From a bacterium (lineage in GTDB: Bacteria; Bdellovibrionota_C; UBA2361; RFPC01), in assembly GCA_009926305.1 (NCBI GenBank), contig RFPC01000001.1:35681-99680 (forward strand): a DNA stretch of 64,000 nucleotides, written 5' to 3'. Of this stretch, positions 27,261-37,123 are shown piece by piece (positions within the stretch are counted from its first letter, which is position 1; each line of letters starts with the position of its first letter). Both the position numbers and the translations under genes were made by a program. The notes beneath the pieces are model-generated. The model was not told where the DNA came from. It made no database searches and worked only from the letters and a program-made list of their open reading frames with translations.

Positions 27261-28745
27261 ATGACTATCGCATATTTTTCGATGGAGATTGCCCTCTCTC
27301 CGGAGATGCCAACATATAGTGGAGGCCTAGGCGTTCTAGCGGGAGATACCATCCGAAGCGCGGCTGATGCGGGCATACCAATGGTCGGGATTACACTACT
27401 ACATCGCAAGGGATACTTTTTACAAAAAATTTCAAAAGAGGGAATACAATTTGAATATCCATCTCCATGGGAGATAGAAAAAAAGCTTGTTGAGCTTTCG
27501 CCTCAGGTGTTCGTTGAGCTCTATGATCGAGTGGTTCATATACGCGGTTGGAGATGGGATTATTGTGGATTGCAGGGCAAGATCCCAGTGTTTTTTCTTG
27601 ATACGCGTCTAGCTCATAATAATGAAGAGGATCAAAAGCTCACTGATTATTTATATGGTGGGGCTCCTCACTATCGTCTGTGTCAGGAAATAGTTCTTGG
27701 AATCGGAGGAGTAAGGCTGTTAAGAGCACTTGGGTACAATTCAATCGAGCGATTCCATATGAACGAGGGACATTCAAGCTTGCTTGCTGTTGAGCTTCTA
27801 CGAGAAGAAATGGACAGGATGCAGGTATCTGAGGTGACGCCTTTAATCCTTGACCGTGTCAGAAAACGTTGTGTTTTTACCACACATACTCCAATACCAG
27901 CTGGTCATGACCAGTTCGATAAACAGATGGTCGAAGAAGTCATGTGCGATACGAGGATACTTGAGTCAGCACATCTCTTTTCGCAAGGGAAAACGCTGAA
28001 CCTTACCTCTGTTGGTTTTGAACTAAGCCATTTCATCAATGGAGTTGGGAAGCGGCATGGTGAAGTTACTCGACAACTCTTTCCGAACTATTCTATTGAA
28101 GCCATAACAAATGGGGTGCATGCAGCAACGTGGGTATCGAGTGCTTTTCGTGACCTGTTTAGCCGATATATTCCACGATGGGAATCAGATAACGCAAGTC
28201 TTCGATACATATTGAATGTGCCCTTGGAGGAGATTTGGATGGCACATCAAAGTGCAAAGAGAGAGCTTCTTTCTTTTGTTTGCCAACATGCAAAACGTGA
28301 ACTGAGAGAAGATATATTTACTATTGGATTTGGGAGGAGAATAACGGCATATAAGCGTCCATTGCTCCTATTTGCTGACCATGAGCGATTACGTGCAATA
28401 GCGAAGCTCAATGGAGGTTTGCAAATAATTTACGGTGGAAAGGCTCATCCAAGGGATTATAGTGGAAAGGGGATTATTGAAGAATTAATTCGTCGAGGCG
28501 AAAAAGAGGAGTCAGACATTCAATTCGTATTTTTGGAGAATTATGGGATGGAGACAGCTCGGAAAATGACCGCTGGTGTTGATCTTTGGCTGAATACTCC
28601 TGAGCCACCTCAGGAAGCATCGGGCACCAGCGGCATGAAAGCAGCCTTAAATGGAGTTCCTTCATTAAGCGTCTTGGATGGATGGTGGTTAGAGGGGTGT
28701 ATCGAGGGTCGGACTGGCTGGGCAATCGGAACACGACAGATTTGA
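27261..28745 (+). CDS. glgP: Alpha-glucan phosphorylase, short form, frameshifted near its end
   Basis: PLP-dependent phosphorylase that releases glucose 1-phosphate from glycogen-like glucans. The 494 residues open with the typical IAYFSMEIAL and YSGGLGVLAGD, have FHMNEGHSSLLAVE and CVFTTHTPIPAGHD in the middle, and EASGTSGMKAALNG, which carries the PLP lysine, near the end. The reading frame then stops after GRTGWAIGTRQI, but the normal C-terminus continues in the next frame (28741-28932). This is therefore either a frameshift mutation, a sequencing error or a programmed slip. No clear ribosome site precedes the ATG. Confidence 0.9.
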   Translation: MTIAYFSMEIALSPEMPTYSGGLGVLAGDTIRSAADAGIPMVGITLLHRKGYFLQKISKEGIQFEYPSPWEIEKKLVELSPQVFVELYDRVVHIRGWRWDYCGLQGKIPVFFLDTRLAHNNEEDQKLTDYLYGGAPHYRLCQEIVLGIGGVRLLRALGYNSIERFHMNEGHSSLLAVELLREEMDRMQVSEVTPLILDRVRKRCVFTTHTPIPAGHDQFDKQMVEEVMCDTRILESAHLFSQGKTLNLTSVGFELSHFINGVGKRHGEVTRQLFPNYSIEAITNGVHAATWVSSAFRDLFSRYIPRWESDNASLRYILNVPLEEIWMAHQSAKRELLSFVCQHAKRELREDIFTIGFGRRITAYKRPLLLFADHERLRAIAKLNGGLQIIYGGKAHPRDYSGKGIIEELIRRGEKEESDIQFVFLENYGMETARKMTAGVDLWLNTPEPPQEASGTSGMKAALNGVPSLSVLDGWWLEGCIEGRTGWAIGTRQI

Positions 28746-28932
28746 GCATGGGGCTATATATTGGGATGCTACCGATCTGTATCAGAAGCTAGAGGATGTA
28801 ATAATGCCGCTATTTCATAACCAGAGAGATGAATTTATTGATGTGATGAGACATGCGATAGCTCTGAATGGATCTTTTTTCACTACGGAGCGAATGCTTA
28901 CATCCTATATCGCAAAAGCCTACTACCTGTAG
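28741..28932 (+). pseudogene. Frame-shifted C-terminal end of glgP
   Basis: From 28741, in the +1 frame relative to the glgP reading frame, sixty-three codons read on without a stop to TAG at 28930-28932: FEHGAIYWDATDLYQ at the start and SYIAKAYYL at the end. This is the expected phosphorylase C-terminus (EHGAIYWDA, then a helix-rich tail). It has no start codon of its own. One base change in the short stretch just before 28741 would restore a ~557-residue enzyme. Confidence 0.82.
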
Positions 28933-28934
28933 TT

Positions 28935-29345
28935 TTACCGAAGAGCATGCCGCAAAATATCAACATAGCTTACCATTCCCATAAGATAGCCTTCAGCTGG
29001 CTCCACTACAGGGATTGCACCGATATCTTGCTCTAGCATTAGCTCAATAGCATCATCAATCTCATCATCGGGTCCTAGGGTAAGTGGATTACTTTGTGAG
29101 ATATGAGAAATTGGTTCTTGTAGCCGTGCTCGAATCATATCCCAATCTGCTTCGAGGGCATCTGTCGGAAGCACATATCCTCTTAGCTCACGATCGCTAA
29201 CAATCCCGACTAACGTTTCATCATCGAGTATTGGAAGATGGCGGCACTTTTGCTGACGCATTTTTCGAAGAGCATCTTCCACACTTTCATCAGATGTCAC
29301 AGTTTCTGGAGAAGAGGTCATAATCTGAAGTAGTTTTCCTTGCAT
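28935..29345 (-). CDS. CBS-domain pair protein
   Basis: A 136-residue protein consisting of two CBS modules (about 5-60 and 75-135), the Bateman pair that senses adenine nucleotides. Visible motifs are MTSSPETVTSDESVEDALRKM, CRHLPILDD and GIVSDREL in the first, and PISHISQSNPLTLGPDDEIDDAI and DIGAIPVVE in the second. AAGGAG precedes the ATG at 29345; the in-frame start at 29417 lacks a site. It ends 3 bases from the end of the convergent glgP tail. The target protein is unknown. Confidence 0.92.
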   Translation of the reverse strand: MQGKLLQIMTSSPETVTSDESVEDALRKMRQQKCRHLPILDDETLVGIVSDRELRGYVLPTDALEADWDMIRARLQEPISHISQSNPLTLGPDDEIDDAIELMLEQDIGAIPVVEPAEGYLMGMVSYVDILRHALR

Positions 29346-29516
29346 GGCATTACTCCTTTTTGAGTTCGGATAGTTCCTTGTCAGAAGACAGGCTTCTTTG
29401 TGAACAAATGAAATCAAGGGTGATCATAGAGGGGATGCTCCTTCTTGATATGAGCATTATCACCTCTTACTCAGTATCAAGCAGGTTAGAGTGGAACGTA
29501 GATTAGAGAGGTATGT

Positions 29517-31385
29517 TTGGAGTCAGAAAAGAAAATTAGAATTAACTTCTGGTATATCATCCTTTTTGTATGGGGATTTCTTCTATTACAGGGGATTATT
29601 CGAAGCCGATATGCCGAACTTCATCTTCCATATAGCGATTTTATAGTTGCATTAGAGCGAGGAGAGGTCGATCAATTACGTATCTCAGATAAGTATATTC
29701 ATGGAGTCATTCGGGATCCCAATACTGGAGAGAGTAAGTCTTTCTCTTCTGTCCGCATTGATCCTGAGCTTGTAGAGACTGTCTCTCGGTCTGATGTGCA
29801 TTTTGAGGGCATTTTTGAAAACACATTCTTTCGGGATCTTCTTGGATGGATACTTCCTACACTCTTACTGTTAGGGGGATGGGTTTTCGTAATTCGATAC
29901 CTAGCGAATCGTGAAGGTTTTGGTGGTGGAGGATTTTTGGCAGTTGGAAAGAGCCGTGCGCGGATATACATGGAAGAGAGTACTCGAGTGACATTTCGTG
30001 ATGTTGCAGGAGTTGATGAAGCAAAAGAAGAATTGAAAGAAATTATTACTTTTTTGAAGGAACCAAGTCGATATGGACGGCTCGGTGGTCGTTTACCAAA
30101 AGGGATACTCCTTGTGGGGCCACCTGGTACAGGAAAGACTCTGCTTGCTCGTGCAGTGGCGGGTGAAGCCGGAGTGCCATTTTTCTCAATTAGTGGTTCT
30201 GAGTTTGTTGAACTATTTGTCGGAGTTGGTGCTGCCCGTGTTCGGGATCTCTTTGAGCAGGCACGGAGTAAGGCCCCATGTATCATTTTTATTGATGAAT
30301 TAGATGCGCTTGGAAAAGCGAGAGGATTTGGTGCGCCAGGTGGAGGTCATGATGAAAAAGAGCAAACACTCAATCAACTCCTTGCTGAACTTGATGGATT
30401 TGATCCAAGTGTTGGAGTCGTGTTGCTTGCAGCAACGAATAGACCAGAAATCTTAGACTCAGCCTTGCTTCGTGCAGGACGATTTGACCGACAGGTATTA
30501 GTGGATAGGCCAGATAAGCGGGGACGAGAACAAATCCTCTCTGTGCATATTAAGGGAGTTGTTCTCGGAAGAGATGTTCGACTTGAAGAACTTGCAGCGC
30601 TTACCCCTGGATTTACAGGAGCAGATCTCGCAAATCTCGTTAATGAAGCTGCGCTTTTGGCGACTCGTCGAGAAGGTATTGAGGTTGCCATGAGTGATTT
30701 TACAAATGCCATTGAGCGTATTATTGCCGGTCTGGAGAAAAAGAATCGACTATTCAATCCTAAAGAGCGAGAGATTGTAGCGTACCACGAGCTAGGACAT
30801 GCACTCGTTTCTTTGGCATTACCGGGCGCGGATCCAGTGGTCAAGGTCTCGATTATTCCTCGAGGGCTTGGCTCTTTAGGGCATACCATTTCAAGACCAG
30901 TAGAAGATCGATATCTTATTTCGCGAAAAGACTTGATGAATAAAATGATTATTTTATTTGGTGGTCGAACCGCTGAGAGTATCATTTTCGGTCAGGTCTC
31001 TACTGGAGCGGCTGATGATCTCATGCAGGCAACGGAGATTGCTCGCAGTATGGTTACTCGCTACGGGATGGAAGATTCATTAGGAGCGGTAGCGTATGAA
31101 AATATTGATAGTCCCTATCTGGCAAGGGGCAATGGTACACTTTATGGATCTAGTAAGCGGTATAGCGAACAAACGGCATACAAGATTGATCAAGGGGTAA
31201 GGGAATTGGTCGAAGAGGCGATGAGAGAGGCTCGCATCATCCTCGAAGAAAGAAAAGAGCTCCTGTCTTATCTTGCAGAAATTCTTTTGGAAAGGGAAAC
31301 ATTTGATGGCGCGGAACTTGAAGAATTAATCACAAACTTCAAACCAATTGGACAGCATAATAATAGTAAAGCTCATGCTGGGTAG
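29517..31385 (+). CDS. ftsH: ATP-dependent zinc metalloprotease FtsH
   Basis: Membrane-anchored AAA+ protease that extracts and degrades membrane and regulatory proteins. The 622 residues show a first membrane segment (about 10-27), a small periplasmic domain, a second membrane segment at [18 protein letters not shown] (about 108-126), Walker A GPPGTGKT, Walker [11 protein letters not shown], the second region of homology with TNRPEILD...GRFDRQV, and the zinc motif YHELGHALV (about 423). The usual motif is HEAGH; Leu replaces Ala. The start appears to be TTG at 29517 with GAGAGG upstream. It is probably a stress-island copy additional to a housekeeping FtsH. Confidence 0.93.
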   Translation: MESEKKIRINFWYIILFVWGFLLLQGIIRSRYAELHLPYSDFIVALERGEVDQLRISDKYIHGVIRDPNTGESKSFSSVRIDPELVETVSRSDVHFEGIFENTFFRDLLGWILPTLLLLGGWVFVIRYLANREGFGGGGFLAVGKSRARIYMEESTRVTFRDVAGVDEAKEELKEIITFLKEPSRYGRLGGRLPKGILLVGPPGTGKTLLARAVAGEAGVPFFSISGSEFVELFVGVGAARVRDLFEQARSKAPCIIFIDELDALGKARGFGAPGGGHDEKEQTLNQLLAELDGFDPSVGVVLLAATNRPEILDSALLRAGRFDRQVLVDRPDKRGREQILSVHIKGVVLGRDVRLEELAALTPGFTGADLANLVNEAALLATRREGIEVAMSDFTNAIERIIAGLEKKNRLFNPKEREIVAYHELGHALVSLALPGADPVVKVSIIPRGLGSLGHTISRPVEDRYLISRKDLMNKMIILFGGRTAESIIFGQVSTGAADDLMQATEIARSMVTRYGMEDSLGAVAYENIDSPYLARGNGTLYGSSKRYSEQTAYKIDQGVRELVEEAMREARIILEERKELLSYLAEILLERETFDGAELEELITNFKPIGQHNNSKAHAG

Positions 31386-31690
31386 TAATGGCAGGCTGCG
31401 GTATCAAAGAAATGAGCTATCTCTTGCTTCCTGCTGTCTACTTATATCCTCCCGAGCTCGCTGAAAGAGGGACAGGAAAACCAAATAGGTTGCTGGAAGC
31501 ATTGAAGAGGGGATGATTCTTGATGGACCGAGGGTTGTTCAGTTATCGACGAGGCGAGTTGAGAGATTGAAAATAGAGCCCACCGAGAGCGTCAAATTTC
31601 ACGCTTCATAATCTGACCTCAAAAAAGAAGCTGGTACATTATTGCGGAGGGGTTTGAGCTCTCCTCACTTCGATGGTTATCCCTTACTGA
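31386..31690. other. Intergenic region with no recognisable feature
   Basis: About 305 bases between ftsH and a minus-strand hypothetical gene. I see no coding frame of support, terminator hairpin, tRNA or repeat. It is part of a low-coding stretch on the right side of the stress-gene block. Confidence 0.5.
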
Positions 31691-32227
31691 CTAACGATAT
31701 TGATCAATTAGCTCTTTTTCCGTTGCTTCGTGGAATGTCAGAACCACCCAATCCGAGTTCCCGGCACGAGGTTGATGCCAAATGTTGCGTTCTACGGATG
31801 CCCACCTCTTGGAAAGTTCCAAGTTAGCCCCACTGACAAGGGAAAGAACTAAGGGATTTGAGCTATCTTTGACCTCGATTTCACCATCCCCCTCGAGGGA
31901 GACCACTCGCTGTAAACTGTTGGGATGTCGCTCTGTCTTGAATTCTGTTTGAGCCCGCAGTGAGAAAAGTCGAGCCGAGCGAATCATTTTGGGAAGATCT
32001 TCGCCAAAGATTTTAAGTGATAATGGAACTGTGCCAGCAAGTATGCTGGGATCGTCCTCCAGCTGTTGCTTGACTTGCCTGATCTGTAAAGTCAAGTCTG
32101 TCCTCCGGACTCGGTCATCTAGTATTTGAAGAAGCTCTTCTTCGCAAATCATAAGATCCTCGCTGGAAGGCATGACGGTTCGAGGGTAGGGCGGCAAATT
32201 TGCGCCAGCGTATTTGACGTCCCGCAC
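31691..32227 (-). CDS. Hypothetical protein, doubtful
   Basis: A 178-residue reading frame without recognised domains. Its C-terminal half (RSARLFSLRAQTEF to DWVVLTFHEATEKEL) looks like real protein with alternating hydrophobic residues, and the first part is charged and helical. The start would be GTG at 32227; AAAGGAG lies only two bases before it, which is too close for comfort, and a later ATG (residue 19) has no site. It is isolated, with long empty stretches on both sides. It could be a remnant. Confidence 0.45.
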   Translation of the reverse strand: MRDVKYAGANLPPYPRTVMPSSEDLMICEEELLQILDDRVRRTDLTLQIRQVKQQLEDDPSILAGTVPLSLKIFGEDLPKMIRSARLFSLRAQTEFKTERHPNSLQRVVSLEGDGEIEVKDSSNPLVLSLVSGANLELSKRWASVERNIWHQPRAGNSDWVVLTFHEATEKELIDQYR

Positions 32228-32683
32228 AACTCCTTTGTTAATCTGCCACCATAGTATCTTGGCTAAAGACGTTTATGCAACTTCCATCTACCTCCTGCCA
32301 CAGGGAGCTGACGTACATCCGTTCAAGTATGGAAATGGCGATTGCAAGGAAAACAGGCGTTCCTCCTCTGGATGAGCAAAGTATCCAAATTCTATTCAAC
32401 TCGAATACGATATAGCCACATCATCATATGACTTCTCATACTCCCTTCAAGAGCTCTCTTTCCCTTCAGCATTCCTGATAATATTAGCGAGCCACAGAGC
32501 AGCGATGGCTCTATACATCAGGATTCGATCAGATTTACTTCTGATATTTATCTAGCATCTTCATATTTGGCACCCTTCTTATGAGGATGATCAATCCCTT
32601 CTCATGCTTTTTGAGTTAAAACGGGAAGACCCACTGAGCTTTTAGAGTAGATTTAGAGTAAAAGAGGCTAATAGGAGGGAATA
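32228..32683. other. Non-coding stretch upstream of the BCAM0308-family gene
   Basis: About 455 bases with stops in all frames and no recognisable gene fragment. Near its right end, tttagagta occurs twice (32641-32649 and 32652-32660), directly upstream of the TAGGAGGGA ribosome site of the next gene. The repeat is short and may be chance or part of a promoter. Confidence 0.45.
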
Positions 32684-33223
32684 ATGTCAGAGCACCTAAC
32701 GCCATTCGATCCACACCTCAAGAGAGGCCACTATCTACAGGATCCATATCATGATGTGAATCACGATGCTTTTCGTCTTCGCGGAAAGCTTCGAGATGGA
32801 AGCGCATGTAATACATGCAGCGTAGTTTTTCATAAGGGGTTAATGCGTTGGGCGGATGATGTCAATTCTGAGTATCCAGAAAAAGATAGGTCAAAGGGGC
32901 ATTTTGAGTGTCCGGCGTGTCAGAGGGTGAGAGAGCGAATCCCAGGAGGGGTCGTAACAATCCGAGGTATGTTTTTCCATCAACACGAGGAAGAAATTCT
33001 AAACTTAATTAAATCTCTTGAACACGAAGAGCACTCTCAGCATCCGATGCAGAGGATCATATCTATGATGCCTATAAGACTCGGTCTTGAAATTACGACT
33101 ACCTATGAACATCTTGCTCGACGAATTGGCGATGCTCTGCAGAGCGCTTATCATGGAGAGCTGCAAATCCAATATTCCAAAGGGGAGAAATTAGTCCGAG
33201 TAGTCTGGTGTCGCGGAGAGTGA
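32684..33223 (+). CDS. BCAM0308-family zinc-binding protein
   Basis: A 179-residue protein of the BCAM0308 family. It has one treble-clef or ribbon-type site: CNTCSVVFHKGLMRWAD, then about 30 residues later CPACQRVRERIPGG, followed by a C-terminal alpha/beta region (ITTTYEHLARRIGDALQSAY, then LVRVVWCRGE). The first residues (FDPHLKRGHYLQDPYHD) are also typical. TAGGAGGGA precedes the ATG. The namesake lies in the low-oxygen-activated locus of Burkholderia cenocepacia. A nucleic-acid-binding role is suspected but unproven. Confidence 0.85.
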   Translation: MSEHLTPFDPHLKRGHYLQDPYHDVNHDAFRLRGKLRDGSACNTCSVVFHKGLMRWADDVNSEYPEKDRSKGHFECPACQRVRERIPGGVVTIRGMFFHQHEEEILNLIKSLEHEEHSQHPMQRIISMMPIRLGLEITTTYEHLARRIGDALQSAYHGELQIQYSKGEKLVRVVWCRGE

Positions 33224-33243
33224 TGGCGGCCCTCTACGAGATC

Positions 33244-34569
33244 TTATTGACTTTCGAGTCTCGCCTCAGCTGTTGTATGAGTGGTCTCTGTATTGAACTC
33301 TAATTCACTTATTTCAACAGGTAGTTTGTCTCGGCGCCCATGAATTTTGTGGAGTGCGTTTACAAAAGCTCGGGTGGTAAGTTCAGTATGTTTCTGCTCA
33401 TTTGCATAAAGTTCTCGCATCGCATTCTCAATACACTGAGAAGTATCAGAGAAGATTGATTCTTCTGAGACATCTGCTTGCTCTAGCATCAGGTACGAAA
33501 AGGCTCGCGCCATACCGCAGTTGGCAATGAAATCGGGGATCAGGGCGACTTTTCCATCGACATACTGAGTTAACGGTCCGAAGAAAATCTCTTTTTCCTC
33601 GAAAGGAACATTAGCGCCCGATGCTATGAGCTCGAGCCCTCCTTGAATCATCATATCAACGTGTTGATGGGTAACGAGCCGCGAGGCAGCAGCTGGAATA
33701 AATATCTCAGCACCGCTTTTCCAAAATTGGTCCTGAAGAGCTTGATGAGAGATTTTTTCTTTGCTGTGCAGTGCATTTCCCTGACGTGTACAAAGGAGGT
33801 CGGCAATTTCTTCAGCGGAGAAGCCGTTGGCTCGTGCCACACCACCATCTCGGTCCGTAATTGCTACAATGTTTCCGCCCATGCGTGAGAGATAGTATGC
33901 AGCACTGGCACCAACATTTCCCCATCCCTGTACAGCGATGCGCTTTCCTTCTAATGCGCCATTCCAGATTTCATAATAGTGTCGGATTGACTCTGCAACG
34001 CCATAACCGGTAATGAGGTCAGCTACCGTGAACGTATTCGGGCTCGGGGTGAAGAGCTCCGACTTTACCGGTAGGGAGACTCCTCTTCGAAGTTGTCCGA
34101 TTTTATCAATCTTCCCAGTTTCAGACGGATTAAAATGCCCACACAGCACTCCCTCCTGGGGGTGAAAGACCCCGAACCGCTCGAGCCGCGGGATAACATC
34201 GCGAATCTCATCTACATTCAGGTCGCCACCTGTTCCGTAGTAGTGCTTGAGGATAGGGCTTACCGCCTTAAACCATCGATCGAGTACCTCATCTTTCCGA
34301 GGATCGTTTGGGTCAAAGTTAATACCCGACTTCGCCCCTCCGATAGTTGGGCCAGAGACGGTGAACTTAATCTCCATCGTTTTTGCGAGAGCAGTAACTT
34401 CATCGCAATCTAGACCAGGCCGCATACGGGTGCCGCCACCAGCTGCGCCGCCTCTCAGGGAGTTAATTACAAGCCAGCCTCTCGCTTCGGTTTCTCTGTC
34501 ATTCCATTCAAAAATGAGTTCTGGACGAGTTTCCGCAAATGCTTGAAGTTGATCTTGAATTTTCTTCAT
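33244..34569 (-). CDS. Glu/Leu/Phe/Val-type amino-acid dehydrogenase
   Basis: Oxidative deaminase of the glutamate/leucine/phenylalanine dehydrogenase superfamily, 441 residues. The N-terminal dimerisation and substrate domain includes GGAAGGGTRMRPG and IGGAKSGINFDP with the catalytic lysine, and YYGTGGDLNVDEI with an Asp in the catalytic region. The Rossmann domain has VQGWGNVGASAAYYL and AITDRDGG. The active-site blocks differ from typical GluDH (GGGKGG) and LeuDH (GGGKTV), so the amino acid cannot be fixed. Because hmgA follows in the same direction upstream, a role in phenylalanine/tyrosine or linked amino-acid breakdown is plausible. Confidence 0.88.
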   Translation of the reverse strand: MKKIQDQLQAFAETRPELIFEWNDRETEARGWLVINSLRGGAAGGGTRMRPGLDCDEVTALAKTMEIKFTVSGPTIGGAKSGINFDPNDPRKDEVLDRWFKAVSPILKHYYGTGGDLNVDEIRDVIPRLERFGVFHPQEGVLCGHFNPSETGKIDKIGQLRRGVSLPVKSELFTPSPNTFTVADLITGYGVAESIRHYYEIWNGALEGKRIAVQGWGNVGASAAYYLSRMGGNIVAITDRDGGVARANGFSAEEIADLLCTRQGNALHSKEKISHQALQDQFWKSGAEIFIPAAASRLVTHQHVDMMIQGGLELIASGANVPFEEKEIFFGPLTQYVDGKVALIPDFIANCGMARAFSYLMLEQADVSEESIFSDTSQCIENAMRELYANEQKHTELTTRAFVNALHKIHGRRDKLPVEISELEFNTETTHTTAEARLESQ

Positions 34570-34784
34570 CGTAGTTCCCCATCTCGTACGACCAGAGTGA
34601 TCGCGTTTCCCAGTGAAGGCGAATGCTCTCTGCCGAGAGATTCTCCTTGCGTCCCCACCCCGTACCTTTGCAAAAAGTAGGCAAAGGAGAAAGCATTCTT
34701 AAAAAAGGATTAATTTTCTCTGATGATTCGAACAAATTCAGTAGATTATCGACACGCAGCTGGAGGCTGTTTCCCCTCAATTTT

Positions 34785-36098
34785 CTACTTGACTCCGGGT
34801 GAACCGTCGAATCTTTTCTCCAGCCCCTTCCAGCAGTCAAGATAGTCAGTTTGCAGCGTGGGAGCTTCAGCAGCAAAGCGGGTTACCATTTGTGGGAACC
34901 GAGTTTCAAACATAAACGCCATCGTATTTTCTAATTTTACTGGTTTCAACTCGCCTTCGGTAGCTTTTTTGAAGCCGAAGGCATCGGGTCCATGAGGTAA
35001 CATCATGTTGTGCAGGCTAATGCCACCAGGGACGAATCCTTTTTCTTTCGCATCATATTGGCCGCAGATTAGTCCCATGAATTCACTCATGATGTTGCGG
35101 TGATACCATGGAGGTCGAAACGTATGTTCAGCAACCAACCACCGCGGAGGAAAGATCACAAAATCGACATTAGCAGTTCCTTGCTCCTCTGTCGGGGCTG
35201 TAAGAACTGTGAAGATCGACGGATCTGGATGATCAAAAAGTATGGCTCCCACTGGTGAGTAGCAGTTTAGGTCATACTTGTATGGTGCATAGTTGCCATG
35301 CCAAGCCACTACGTCCAAGGGTGAGTGATCAATCTCTGTCTTATAAAATTTCCCACACCACTTTACTGATAACGTGCACAGTTCTTCTTTGTCTTCGTAC
35401 GCGGCAACAGGCGTCTTAAAATCTCGTGGATTTGCCAGACAATTTGCTCCGATTGGACCTCGATCTGGCAAAGAAAACTTGGCGCCATAATTTTCGCAAA
35501 TATATCCTCGAGCAGACTTTCCTACTAACTCTACCTTGAAAATCATTCCACGAGGAATCACACAGATTTCTCCTGGAGTAAGCTCAATTCTTCCCATCTC
35601 GGTAAAGAGGCAGATCTCCCCATCCTGGGGCACAAACAGGAGTTCACCATCAGCGTTGAAGAAATACTCGTGTTTGTTCGTTTGATTCATCACATAGACG
35701 TGAGAACTCATTCCCGTTTGAGTCATGCAATCACCTGCGGTGGTTATGGTGCGTACACCATGCAGAAAATCTGTAGGTGTAGAGGGTATCGGGGTCGGAT
35801 CCCAGCGGAGTTGACCAAGTGAAAGGGAGTGCTCGTCTTTTCCTGGAGCAGTTTTCCAAAGTGGCACTTCAATGGGATGGAACTGATTCGTGTGCCGCAC
35901 TGATGGCCGAATACGGTAAAGCCAGGAGCGTTCGTTTGTGCCTCGAGGTGCTGTGAAAGGAGAGCCAGAGAGTTGTTCAGCATACAGTCCGTAGTTGCAC
36001 TTCTGGGGAGAGTTTTGTCCCTGCGGAAGAGCACCTTCTAGAGACTCCGTTTCGAAATCATTGCCGAATCCAGGCATATATTTTTGTTTTTGAGCCAT
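34785..36098 (-). CDS. hmgA: Homogentisate 1,2-dioxygenase
   Basis: Fe(II) ring-cleaving dioxygenase that opens homogentisate to maleylacetoacetate. The 437 residues start with [26 protein letters not shown], typical of the family, then [18 protein letters not shown]. The iron-site region is in the C-terminal part ([17 protein letters not shown] and [14 protein letters not shown]). It supplies the step between Hpd and FahA, whose genes are 19 kb to the left; a maleylacetoacetate isomerase is not seen in the window. The dehydrogenase gene follows 215 bases downstream. Confidence 0.96.
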   Translation of the reverse strand: MAQKQKYMPGFGNDFETESLEGALPQGQNSPQKCNYGLYAEQLSGSPFTAPRGTNERSWLYRIRPSVRHTNQFHPIEVPLWKTAPGKDEHSLSLGQLRWDPTPIPSTPTDFLHGVRTITTAGDCMTQTGMSSHVYVMNQTNKHEYFFNADGELLFVPQDGEICLFTEMGRIELTPGEICVIPRGMIFKVELVGKSARGYICENYGAKFSLPDRGPIGANCLANPRDFKTPVAAYEDKEELCTLSVKWCGKFYKTEIDHSPLDVVAWHGNYAPYKYDLNCYSPVGAILFDHPDPSIFTVLTAPTEEQGTANVDFVIFPPRWLVAEHTFRPPWYHRNIMSEFMGLICGQYDAKEKGFVPGGISLHNMMLPHGPDAFGFKKATEGELKPVKLENTMAFMFETRFPQMVTRFAAEAPTLQTDYLDCWKGLEKRFDGSPGVK

Positions 36099-36403
36099 TA
36101 CGATCTCTCCATTTTAGAATGATCATTCACCCGAGGCAGGATGCTAACTTAAGTTACCGAAAATTTTAACGTAATGGATTTTGAATGACGAGGCTATTCT
36201 TTTCTGAAATGGACGTAAGAAACCGAAAAACTTGTCGTCTTTCATTTTGTGTTGGATTAAGTCCGTACGGAATAATACAGTTACGAACGTGAAAACATCG
36301 TTCTATCAATCGGTTTCGGTGATGGGATGCATTCGTTACACGTTCGCGGGCACTGGGATGACAGGTCACGGGTTTGGGGGAGCTATTGAGAATTTGTTTC
36401 GGT
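36099..36403. other. Divergent intergenic region hmgA-msrB
   Basis: About 300 bases between divergent hmgA and msrB. The promoters must be here, but no clear -35/-10 boxes, operator or RNA structure was found. A short minus-strand reading frame inside shows no support. Confidence 0.45.
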
Positions 36404-37072
36404 ATGAAGTTCCTTACTGAATCGAGGATGGGGTATCGGTCGAGGCTTGCGGTTCTTTTCCTAGGCTTTTTGAGTTGGGTCGCAATGTACTATGTGCATT
36501 CACTCGAAGCGCAAGAACGGGAAAAGCCAGGCGAAACCGAGGCTGCATCACAGATAGGCCAGCAAGAGGAGAGTGATATGAATGAAGCTGTTTTGCGGAG
36601 AAGTTGGGTCGATTTTTGTGGTCAGGATACAGAGCAGTGCGCTGCGCCTTCGAAGGATAGCCTTCGAGAGAAACTGAGCCCCCTGCAGTACTATGTTACG
36701 CAAGAAGACGGCACTGAGCGCGCCTTTCAAAATGAGTACTGGGACAATAAACGAGAAGGGATATACGTGGATATTGTCTCAGGCGAGCCACTCTTTAGCT
36801 CGAAGGATAAGTATGATTCAGGCACCGGCTGGCCAAGTTTCACCCGTCCCATTGCCGAGCAGGCATTAACCGAGAAGCAAGACCGGAAACTCTTTGTCCG
36901 TAGAACAGAAGTGCGCTCTCGGGGAGCTGACTCGCATCTCGGACATGTATTCCCCGATGGACCGAAGCCAACGGGGCTGAGGTACTGCATCAACTCAGCG
37001 GCTCTTCGATTTATTCCGAAAGAGTATTTAGCGGAAGAAGGGTATGCGGTGTATCTCCCACTGTTCGATTAA
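36404..37072 (+). CDS. msrB: Exported peptide-methionine (R)-S-oxide reductase
   Basis: MsrB enzyme that reduces methionine-R-sulfoxide. About 222 residues: an N-terminal hydrophobic segment ([21 protein letters not shown]) then a short acidic linker and the catalytic domain (about 95-220), with [21 protein letters not shown] and [11 protein letters not shown] holding the catalytic cysteine. The two CxxC pairs of zinc-type MsrBs are absent. A periplasmic or membrane-anchored location is inferred from the N-terminus. The start is uncertain: ATGs at 36404 and 36428 and a TTG at 36374 are all possible and none has a well-placed ribosome site. Confidence 0.9.
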   Translation: MKFLTESRMGYRSRLAVLFLGFLSWVAMYYVHSLEAQEREKPGETEAASQIGQQEESDMNEAVLRRSWVDFCGQDTEQCAAPSKDSLREKLSPLQYYVTQEDGTERAFQNEYWDNKREGIYVDIVSGEPLFSSKDKYDSGTGWPSFTRPIAEQALTEKQDRKLFVRRTEVRSRGADSHLGHVFPDGPKPTGLRYCINSAALRFIPKEYLAEEGYAVYLPLFD

Positions 37073-37123
37073 GTTGCCGACAGTAAGTGAATACATAATT
37101 GTTCCCGCAAGCAAGAAGAGATG

